NCBI GenBank assembly: GCA_016875515.1
Contig: VGRA01000193.1
Location: forward strand, 1 to 5,757
DNA length: 5,757 bases
DNA from: Deltaproteobacteria bacterium
Lineage (GTDB): Bacteria; Myxococcota; Myxococcia; Myxococcales; Myxococcaceae
Direction of reading: 5' to 3'
How positions within the stretch are numbered: position 1 is the first letter of the stretch; each line of letters begins with the position of its first letter. A program made the translations under genes and the position numbers. The notes under the pieces are model-generated. The model saw only the letters and a program-made list of their open reading frames with translations. It ran no database searches and was not told the DNA's origin. Positions 1-4,971 of this stretch are shown one piece after another.

Positions 1-911
1 ACCAGCGCGAGCCGCTCCTGCCCGAGCCCCCTGTAGAAGAGCGCATCCGGCCCCTCGCCCTCGTAGGCGATGGCCTCTCCTGCCGTGGCGAGCATGCCGG
101 CCGCATCCCCGCGCTGCAGCTGCAGCAGGCACCGGGCAGAGGCCAGCCGCGCCGCGGACCGGAGCGGATCCGGGGCAGCGGCGCGCACCAGCCCCCAGCC
201 CTCCTCGGCCACGGCCCACGCCCGCTCCGGCTCGCCCCCCCGCAGGTACTCGTGCGCGAGATAGCCGTGGACGGTGAAGTCCCCCGGCTCCTCCAGCAGG
301 CGCTTCTCCAGCAGCCGCACGTTGCGGGCCTGCTTGTCTTTGGACGCTCGCACGGCCGGCACCGCGCCGTAGTGCACCACCGCGCAGCCGGTGTCCCACA
401 TGGCCCCGCCATGGCGGGACAGCCAGCCGCGGACGCTCTCGTGCACCACCCCCTGGAAGGCCAGGTCCGGCGTGCGGCGGAACAGCCTCGGCACCAGCAG
501 CGGGTTGCCCAGCCGGGCTGCCCCGGAGAGGACCGCCTCGGCGGCAGCCCCGGTCTCGGCGGCGTTGTGGATGGCCACCATCCCGCACGGCCCCGGCGCC
601 CCCCCGAGCCTTCCGCGCAGCCGCGCCGCGTCCCCGGGGGCCAGCCGCTCGTCGGCGTCCAGCGCCAGCACCCACTGGCCGGTCGCCACCGCGAGGCCCG
701 CGTTGCGGGCGGCGGCAAAGTCGTCGCACCACGGGAAGTGGACCACGCGGGCGCCTGCGCCCTCCGCACAGGCCACCGTGCCGTCCCGGCTGCCGGTGTC
801 CACGACGACGAGCTCGTCACACAGCCCCTGGACGGACTCGAGGCAGCCGGCGAGCCAGGACTCCTCGTCCCGGACGATCATGCACAGCGAGACGAGCAGA
901 GGGGCGGACAT
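1..911 (-). CDS. Family 2 glycosyltransferase with TPR-like C-terminal region (partial, 3' end outside window)
   Basis: The frame is open from an ATG at 911 to the window edge, giving 303 visible residues and no stop. Residues 5-110 form a GT-A glycosyltransferase domain: a first strand with CMIVRDEE (10-17), then CLESV, the nucleotide-binding stretch ELVVVDTGSRDGT (33-45), the FPWCDDFAAARN block (59-70) and the metal-binding DADE (85-88). This layout is that of GT2 enzymes that transfer a sugar from a nucleotide-sugar in the cytoplasm. A second conserved part, RLFRR and FQGVVHESV (142-160), follows. From about residue 212 the sequence becomes helical and TPR-like (HGYLAHEYLRGGEPERAWAV; then ALFYRGLGQERLAL), as in GT2-TPR proteins related to the SunS/WaaE-like group. 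Acceptor and sugar cannot be read from sequence. No good ribosome binding site is seen before the ATG. The stop of the preceding lipoprotein gene is 48 bases upstream, so co-transcription is likely. Confidence 0.9.
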   Translation of the reverse strand, partial: MSAPLLVSLCMIVRDEESWLAGCLESVQGLCDELVVVDTGSRDGTVACAEGAGARVVHFPWCDDFAAARNAGLAVATGQWVLALDADERLAPGDAARLRGRLGGAPGPCGMVAIHNAAETGAAAEAVLSGAARLGNPLLVPRLFRRTPDLAFQGVVHESVRGWLSRHGGAMWDTGCAVVHYGAVPAVRASKDKQARNVRLLEKRLLEEPGDFTVHGYLAHEYLRGGEPERAWAVAEEGWGLVRAAAPDPLRSAARLASARCLLQLQRGDAAGMLATAGEAIAYEGEGPDALFYRGLGQERLAL

Positions 912-928
912 GGCAGGCCGGGACGGTA

Positions 929-944
929 CCCGCGTTCCAGCGGG
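929..944. repeat. Short inverted repeat between lipoprotein and glycosyltransferase genes
   Basis: CCCGC and GCGGG flank a 6-base loop in the 48-base gap (912-959). A 10-bp GC-only palindrome, GGGCGCGCCC, lies beside it at 942-951. There is no T-run after either in the direction of transcription, so it is not a convincing terminator. In DNA this GC-rich such repeats arise easily by chance. Confidence 0.3.
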
Positions 945-959
945 CGCGCCCCTTTGCCG

Positions 960-1445
960 CTACGGGGACTCGGCCCCCGGCCCGCCGAGCTGCGGGGCCC
1001 GGGCCACGGTGGCCTTCACGCTGCCCTGGAACGGGTGGCGCTCCTCGCGGGCGCCGCCGCGCAGCACCAGCCCCCCGCGCGCGGACAGCTGCATCCGCTG
1101 GGGTTCCGCGGAGGCGGGCAGCTTCGGGAAATGGAGCGGCAGCTCCAGCGTCACCGGCACCTCTCCGGAGGCAGGCAGCGCCACGTCCACCTGCTCCACG
1201 CCGGCGGCGAAGTACCGGTTGTCCAGCCACAGCTCCCAGTCCACGGACTGGGCCTGCACCGGCTCGCCCACACCATTCGCCGCGAGCCCCAGCTTCAGCT
1301 GGCCGCGGCCGGGCTCGTCGAAGCGGACCTCAAGGGTCTCCAGCAGCACCTCGCCCGGCGCCACCGGCTGCACCGCCAGAACAGGGCCGCGGCATCCGGT
1401 CATGCCCAGGGCTGCCAGCAGGAGTGCGGTGCGGAGCGGGCTCAT
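960..1445 (-). CDS. LEA14/WHy-type (LEA type 2 family) lipoprotein
   Basis: The gene codes for 161 residues. The frame stays open upstream, but the ATG at 1445 begins a lipoprotein signal: MSPLRTALLLAALGMTGC, with a positive Arg5, a hydrophobic core and a lipobox ending at Cys18. The residue after the Cys is Arg, not Asp, so outer-membrane sorting is expected. Residues about 30-148 look like a single LEA_2/WHy domain: alternating beta strands, with LETLEVRFDEPGRGQLKLGL, then SVDWELWLDNRYFAAGVE, then PASGEVPVTLELPL. These match the pattern of that fold (a strand with a 'new residue after Asn/Pro' turn, 'sl.yelyl.g...a.G', 'ipa.g...v.lp.'). Related proteins are linked to desiccation or stress, but most bacterial ones have no proven role. 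The start overlaps the hepT stop as ATGA (1442-1445), and no Shine-Dalgarno sequence precedes it, so translation probably depends on re-initiation after hepT. Confidence 0.82.
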   Translation of the reverse strand: MSPLRTALLLAALGMTGCRGPVLAVQPVAPGEVLLETLEVRFDEPGRGQLKLGLAANGVGEPVQAQSVDWELWLDNRYFAAGVEQVDVALPASGEVPVTLELPLHFPKLPASAEPQRMQLSARGGLVLRGGAREERHPFQGSVKATVARAPQLGGPGAESP

Positions 1446-1858
1446 GGGGTGCGGTGCCACACATGGGCGAGGTCCGCGAAGGCGCGCAGGTCCTCGAGGT
1501 CCATCGCCACCGTCTCGGCCAGCTGCGTCACGTCCACGGCGATGTAGTCGTGGACGAGCAGGTTGCGCAGCCCCGCAGCCATCGCCAGGCGCTTGGCGAG
1601 CGGCAACGGGATGAGCCCGTTGCCACCCAGCGTGAGGAAGGCATCCCTGGAGTATTCGGGGGGCGTCCAGCCGCGGACGGCGACCTCGTGGGTGGCCAGG
1701 TCGATGCACGCCTCGATGGCCACCTGCATCCAGCGCTCGACCGCCGCGCGCAGCGTGCGGTCTGCCAGAAGCCGGTCCCCATCCGAGCACTCGGGACGGG
1801 ACAACTCCGCGAGGGACTCCCGGAGGGACAGGAACCTTCGCGAGACGTCCCTACGCAC
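1442..1858 (-). CDS. hepT: HepT-like HEPN-domain RNase toxin (DUF86 family)
   Basis: About 138 residues, the usual HepT size. It is an all-helical HEPN protein. ERWMQVAIEACIDLATHEVA (41-60) is the typical central helix, and GLRNLLVHDY (96-105) contains the RX4HXY active motif: Arg98, His103 and Tyr105. In characterised pairs Arg and His make the RNase site, and the Tyr is the residue that MntA modifies with AMP. Two adjacent GTG codons (1861 and 1858) could start it. I chose 1858 because GGGGAG at 1865-1870 then sits 6 bases away. The frame itself is open back to 2011, but that upstream part is the shadow of mntA. The gene overlaps the mntA 3' end by 8 bases and its TGA overlaps the next gene's ATG, so the three are probably translationally coupled. 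All motif residues are intact, so the toxin is probably functional. Confidence 0.88.
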   Translation of the reverse strand: MRRDVSRRFLSLRESLAELSRPECSDGDRLLADRTLRAAVERWMQVAIEACIDLATHEVAVRGWTPPEYSRDAFLTLGGNGLIPLPLAKRLAMAAGLRNLLVHDYIAVDVTQLAETVAMDLEDLRAFADLAHVWHRTP

Positions 1859-2300
1859 CACCGTCTCCCCGGGAGGGCCGCCCGAAGGCCGCCTCGTGGA
1901 ACAGCGCTCGGTAGGGCGCGTCGTCCTGGTACCTGCGGATGGCGCGGACCATCCAGTCGATCCGCTCGTCCCGGTCCCGCTCCAGCGCGAGCGCGCCATG
2001 CTTGAGGGCATTGAACCCGACGATGCTCGCCGCGCGGTCCAGGTCCACCACGTCCGCCCCCTCGCCCAGTGCCCCGAGTTCGTCGGTCAGCCGCTGCAGC
2101 ACCTCCCGGCGTGCCAACTCCCGCTCCCGGGACGACAGCGTCCGGCCGTAGACCACGCCCACGTCCAGGTCGCTGTCTGCCCGGGGCTGGCCGTGGATGC
2201 GCGAGCCGAACGCCCACCCGAGCCGCACCCCCTCCACCGCGCCCAGCGCGCGCGCAACCGCCTCCACGAGCTTCCGCTGGGTCTCCTTCAAGCTGGACAC
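1851..2300 (-). CDS. mntA: MntA-like minimal nucleotidyltransferase antitoxin (AMPylates HepT)
   Basis: About 149 residues from the GTG at 2300. The pol-beta-type nucleotidyltransferase signature GSX10DXD is complete: Gly32-Ser33, then ten residues, then Asp44-Leu45-Asp46 in the stretch FGSRIHGQPRADSDLDVGVV. A third carboxylate is offered by Asp83 in GADVVDLDRA. The rest (DRAASIVGFNALKHGALAL) matches the C-terminal part of stand-alone MNT proteins. In characterised pairs MntA uses ATP to add AMP units to the Tyr of the HepT RX4HXY motif, which blocks RNase activity. The start is uncertain: a TTG at 2336 would add 12 residues that are poorly typical, other TTGs lie at 2309 and 2291, and none has a strong ribosome binding site. 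The stop is TAG at 1851-1853, inside the start of hepT. The antitoxin comes first, the reverse of the hepT-mntA order I recall for the Shewanella pair. Confidence 0.88.
   Translation of the reverse strand: MSSLKETQRKLVEAVARALGAVEGVRLGWAFGSRIHGQPRADSDLDVGVVYGRTLSSRERELARREVLQRLTDELGALGEGADVVDLDRAASIVGFNALKHGALALERDRDERIDWMVRAIRRYQDDAPYRALFHEAAFGRPSRGDGGA
1865..1870 (-). promoter_or_regulatory. Likely ribosome binding site of hepT, inside mntA
   Basis: GGGGAG lies 6 bases before the GTG at 1858 and only 3 bases before the alternative GTG at 1861. The spacing favours 1858 as the hepT start. Confidence 0.5.
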
Positions 2301-2352
2301 GCTGCCCAAGGTAGCGAGCGGCCGCGGTGGAGGCAAAGGGCCGCGTCCGGGC

Positions 2353-3168
2353 TCAGAGCCCGAGCGCCCGCTTGGCCCGCGCGTAGTACGCCGCCCGGTC
2401 CGCCAGGTTGCGCATCCCCGGGTTGATGGGCCGGGTGGCCCCGCGCAGGTCCATCCGGTCCGCCGCGGCGTTGATGCCGTGCTCCTTCCAGAACCACGCC
2501 GCCGTGCGGAAGCCCACCTGCGGGCTGACCACCTGCTTCGGGTTGTTCACCAGGTCCAGCCCCAGGTCCCGCCCCGCACTCGCGTAGTTGGCCCGGCCCG
2601 TCAGCTGGATGGGGCCGCGCCCCTTGAAGCGCACGCCGTCACCGCGCTGGGTGTTGCCGAGATCCCGCCGCCCCTCGTACGCGCGCCCCGAGGCCAGCTC
2701 CTCCATCCACTTCAGCCCGCCGCTCTCGTGCCCCACCTGGGCGAGGAACATGGCCTGCCGCCGCGGCGTGGTGATGCCCGCCTCCTTCATGGCGGCGTTC
2801 AGGTGCGGGAGGACCGCGTTGGCCCGGGCATCCGTCAGCCCCGGCATGATGGCCTTGAGCTGAGAGGCGGTGACTCCCCCCTGGGCGTCCCGGTGCCCGT
2901 CCCCCACCGGCCCGGCCCCCCCGGTGCGGGCGGACGCCAGCTCGAAGCCGTCCTGCATCTGCGTGGGCACGAAGGGGCGGACCGCTCCGCTCACCCCCTG
3001 CGCACCGCCGCCATGCAGCGCCGGCGGGGCCCCTCCGCCCAGCCCTGCCCGGTGGGCATGGCCGGCGTCCAGCCCGGACACCGCGTGGCGCGCGTGTCCG
3101 GGGCCGGGGTTGAAGCCGAATTTCACATGCGCGTTCAGCCGCATGTGCGCTCCGTGGGTGGTGGACAT
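2353..3168 (-). CDS. GH19 chitinase/endolysin-like cell-wall hydrolase
   Basis: 271 residues from an ATG at 3168 with a good ribosome binding site. Residues about 100-271 form a GH19 domain of the phage-endolysin type: QAMFLAQVGHESGG (138-151), LKWMEELASGRAYEGRRDLG (152-171), then GDGVRFKGRGPIQLTGRANY (176-195), and an aromatic AAWFWKEHGIN block (223-232). Glu148 in HESGG and Glu157 are the expected catalytic pair; their 9-residue spacing agrees with what I recall for the SPN1S phage endolysin. The enzyme would cut glycan strands of peptidoglycan, or chitin. The first ~97 residues are low-complexity, rich in Gly, Ala and His (GHARHAVSGLDAGHAHRAGLGGG), with no hydrophobic signal peptide. Release would therefore need a holin, cell lysis or a dedicated secretion system. 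The TRAP operon ends 72 bases upstream. The mntA gene begins 16-52 bases downstream, depending on its start. A domesticated phage lysin or a secreted effector are both possible. Confidence 0.9.
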   Translation of the reverse strand: MSTTHGAHMRLNAHVKFGFNPGPGHARHAVSGLDAGHAHRAGLGGGAPPALHGGGAQGVSGAVRPFVPTQMQDGFELASARTGGAGPVGDGHRDAQGGVTASQLKAIMPGLTDARANAVLPHLNAAMKEAGITTPRRQAMFLAQVGHESGGLKWMEELASGRAYEGRRDLGNTQRGDGVRFKGRGPIQLTGRANYASAGRDLGLDLVNNPKQVVSPQVGFRTAAWFWKEHGINAAADRMDLRGATRPINPGMRNLADRAAYYARAKRALGL

Positions 3169-3173
3169 GGTGA

Positions 3174-3179
3174 CTCCCT
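3174..3179 (-). promoter_or_regulatory. Ribosome binding site of the GH19 hydrolase gene
   Basis: AGGGAG is placed 5 bases before the ATG at 3168. It is one of the clearest Shine-Dalgarno sequences in the window and fixes this start. Confidence 0.7.
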
Positions 3180-3210
3180 CTCGATGGTGGCCCTGCTGAT
3201 CGGGTTATCG

Positions 3211-3223
3211 CGGGTGTCACCCG
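3211..3223. repeat. Perfect 13-bp dyad CGGGTG-T-CACCCG before the GH19 gene
   Basis: It lies in the 72-base gap (3169-3240) between the end of the TRAP large permease gene and the GH19 start. The half-sites are 6 bp with a single central base, so as RNA only a 5-bp stem with a 3-base loop could form. No T-run follows in the direction of transcription. Its position suits an operator for the downstream genes, or a weak hairpin after the TRAP operon. Chance is possible at this GC content. No convincing -35/-10 pair was found in the gap. Confidence 0.4.
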
Positions 3224-3240
3224 GAAGTTTCGCCCCCTCC

Positions 3241-4971
3241 TCAGGGGGCCGCTTCGGCCTCCTGCGCCTTGCGCTCCTTCGCCTCGCGCATGAGCTCCTG
3301 CATGGACTTGACGCGCGGGGCCTCGCCGGACGGCGCCGCCTCCGCCGCGGGGGCCTCCGAAGGTGCCGGCTCGCCCCCCGCCTCCGCGGCCTTCTTCTGC
3401 TTGGCCGCCTTCATCAGCTCCTCGAGGCTCTTCACCTTGCCATCCCCCGCGGCCGGCCCTGCCTCCGCGGGGGCAGGCGCGGCCACCCCGGGGGCGCCGG
3501 GCGTCCCGGGCTGCGGGGGCACCGCGGGCGCGGGCGCCTCGGCGGGCTTCGCCTTGAGGGCCTGCACAAGCGACAGCGTGAGGGGCGGCCACCACGTGAT
3601 GATGGCGAGGCTCACGAGCATGATGCCCAGCGTGGGCAGGACGGACCGGATGACGAAGCCCAGCCCCTTCTTGAACAGCGAGCTGGAGACGAAGAGGTTC
3701 AGCCCCACCGGCGGCGTCAGGTACCCAATCTCCAGGTTGACGATGAAGATGATGCCCATGTGGACCGGGTCAATCCCCACCGCGTCCGCCATGGGGGCCA
3801 GCATGGGGGCGATGATGAGGATGGCGCTCATGATGTCCATGAAGCACCCCACCACCAGCAGCAGCCCGTTCACCACCAGCAGGAACTCGTGCTTGCTCAG
3901 GTTCTTCGTCTTCAGCCACTCGACCATCAGGTCCGGCACCTGCTGGTCCACCAGGAAGTAGTTGAGCGCAATGGCCAGGGCGAGGATGACGAGCAGGCTC
4001 CCCATCACCGTCATGGAGCCCTCCACCACGGACAGCAGCTTCTTCTTGTCCATCTCCCGGTGGATGAACCACTCCACCGCGAAGGCGTAGACCACCGACA
4101 CGGCGGAGGCCTCCGTGGCGGTGAAGATGCCGGAGTAGATGCCGCCCAGGATGATGACCGGCAGGAGCAGCGACCAGATGCCCTGCCGCGTAGCCTCCCA
4201 CAGGCGCTTCCCGCTGAACGGCTCGCGCGGGATGTTGAAGCGGATGCCCTGCGTCACCGAGTACCCGGCCAGCAGCGCGCCAATGAAGAGCCCCGGCCCG
4301 ATGCCGGCGATGAACAGGTCCGTCGGGTCCACCGGCGTCGAGGCGGACACCATGATGGCGTAGACGATCATCGGGATGGAGGGCGGGATGAGGATGCCCA
4401 GGCTCCCCGCCGTGGTGAGCAACCCGATGGAGAACCCCTCCGGGTACTTCGCCTTCACCAGCGCCGGCACCATCAGCGAGCCAATGGCCACCACCGTCAC
4501 AGGCGAGCTGCCCGAGATGGCGGCGAAGAAGCAGCAACCGGCCACCGCCGCCACCGCGAGGCCACCGGGAATCCACCCGAACGCCGCCTTCATGAATTCA
4601 ATGAGCCGCCGGGACAGGCTGCCCTGCGTCATCAGCTCGCCTGCCACCACGAAGAACGGGATGGCGAGCAGCACCTCCTTGCCCGCCAGCTCCAGCAGCT
4701 TGCGCACCACCACCGTCTGCTCGGACAGGGTGGCCAGACCGGACACCTGCGCGAGCAGCAGCATCCCCACCCCGCCCATCAGGATGAAGAGCGGCTGGCC
4801 CAGCAGCAGCGCCGCGGTGATGGTCCCCGTCACCAGGAAGGCCGTCTTGCCGGTCAGGAAGAACAACCCCGCCAGCAGCCCCTGCCACACCACCAGCGCC
4901 ACCCGCCGGGTGTGGAAGGCGTAGGCGGCCGTGCCCGCTGCAAGGAGGTACAACCCCAGGTTGAAGCTCAC
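3241..4971 (-). CDS. dctM: TRAP transporter large permease subunit (DctM type) with extended N-terminus and C-terminal tail
   Basis: 576 residues from a GTG at 4971. It is the membrane subunit that drives ion-coupled uptake of a substrate brought by a periplasmic binding protein. DctM family motifs appear in order: GELMTQGSLSRRLIEF (111-126), CCFFAAISGSSPVTVVAIGS (146-165), AGSLGILIPPSIPMIVYAI (188-206), DLFIAGIGPGLFIG (218-231), TATEASAVSVVYA (284-296) and NLEIGYLTPPVGLNLFV (412-428). The core is thus complete. Usual DctM proteins have about 425-430 residues. Here some 40-50 extra N-terminal residues hold extra hydrophobic segments (about 4-19 and 24-40), and after the last helix (to ~472) there is a tail of about 100 residues rich in Ala and Pro. 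The tail carries two copies of a charged helix. AAGGAG-like AAGGAG at 4980-4985, 8 bases before the GTG, supports the start. The GTG overlaps the dctQ stop. Substrate is unknown. Confidence 0.95.
   Translation of the reverse strand: MSFNLGLYLLAAGTAAYAFHTRRVALVVWQGLLAGLFFLTGKTAFLVTGTITAALLLGQPLFILMGGVGMLLLAQVSGLATLSEQTVVVRKLLELAGKEVLLAIPFFVVAGELMTQGSLSRRLIEFMKAAFGWIPGGLAVAAVAGCCFFAAISGSSPVTVVAIGSLMVPALVKAKYPEGFSIGLLTTAGSLGILIPPSIPMIVYAIMVSASTPVDPTDLFIAGIGPGLFIGALLAGYSVTQGIRFNIPREPFSGKRLWEATRQGIWSLLLPVIILGGIYSGIFTATEASAVSVVYAFAVEWFIHREMDKKKLLSVVEGSMTVMGSLLVILALAIALNYFLVDQQVPDLMVEWLKTKNLSKHEFLLVVNGLLLVVGCFMDIMSAILIIAPMLAPMADAVGIDPVHMGIIFIVNLEIGYLTPPVGLNLFVSSSLFKKGLGFVIRSVLPTLGIMLVSLAIITWWPPLTLSLVQALKAKPAEAPAPAVPPQPGTPGAPGVAAPAPAEAGPAAGDGKVKSLEELMKAAKQKKAAEAGGEPAPSEAPAAEAAPSGEAPRVKSMQELMREAKERKAQEAEAAP
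3256..3315 (-). repeat. Second copy of a 20-residue charged helix in the DctM tail
   Basis: It encodes residues 553-572, with the core KSMQELMREAKERKAQEA. Twelve of 20 residues are identical to the copy at 3379-3438, and most differences are conservative (Lys/Arg, Leu/Met, Glu/Gln). It ends four residues before the C-terminus. Confidence 0.75.
3379..3438 (-). repeat. First copy of a 20-residue charged helix in the DctM tail
   Basis: It encodes residues 512-531, with the core KSLEELMKAAKQKKAAEA. It is separated from the second copy by a Glu/Pro/Ala-rich linker; the repeat period is 41 residues. Confidence 0.75.

Noticed and set aside
929..951. Intrinsic terminator between the lipoprotein and glycosyltransferase genes
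   Set aside because: Hairpins can be drawn, but there is no U-run after them and the next start is only a few bases further, so read-through is more likely.
252..1614. Two long overlapping plus-strand frames (252-1547 and 391-1614)
   Set aside because: Both are antisense to the glycosyltransferase, lipoprotein and hepT genes and show low-complexity Arg/Ser/Ala composition with no recognisable domain.
1446..1790. An N-terminal extension of the lipoprotein frame up to 1790
   Set aside because: The upstream part overlaps hepT in another frame and is low-complexity. The ATG at 1445 begins a proper lipoprotein signal peptide and forms the ATGA overlap.
1862..2011. A longer HepT starting at 2011
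   Set aside because: The extra 50 residues are the mntA coding region read in another frame (Ser/Thr/Arg-rich), and the protein would exceed the usual HepT length.
2639..3595. A 318-codon minus-strand frame across the end of dctM and the GH19 gene
   Set aside because: It is a different frame over two clear genes, Arg/Gly/Ala-rich, without motifs.
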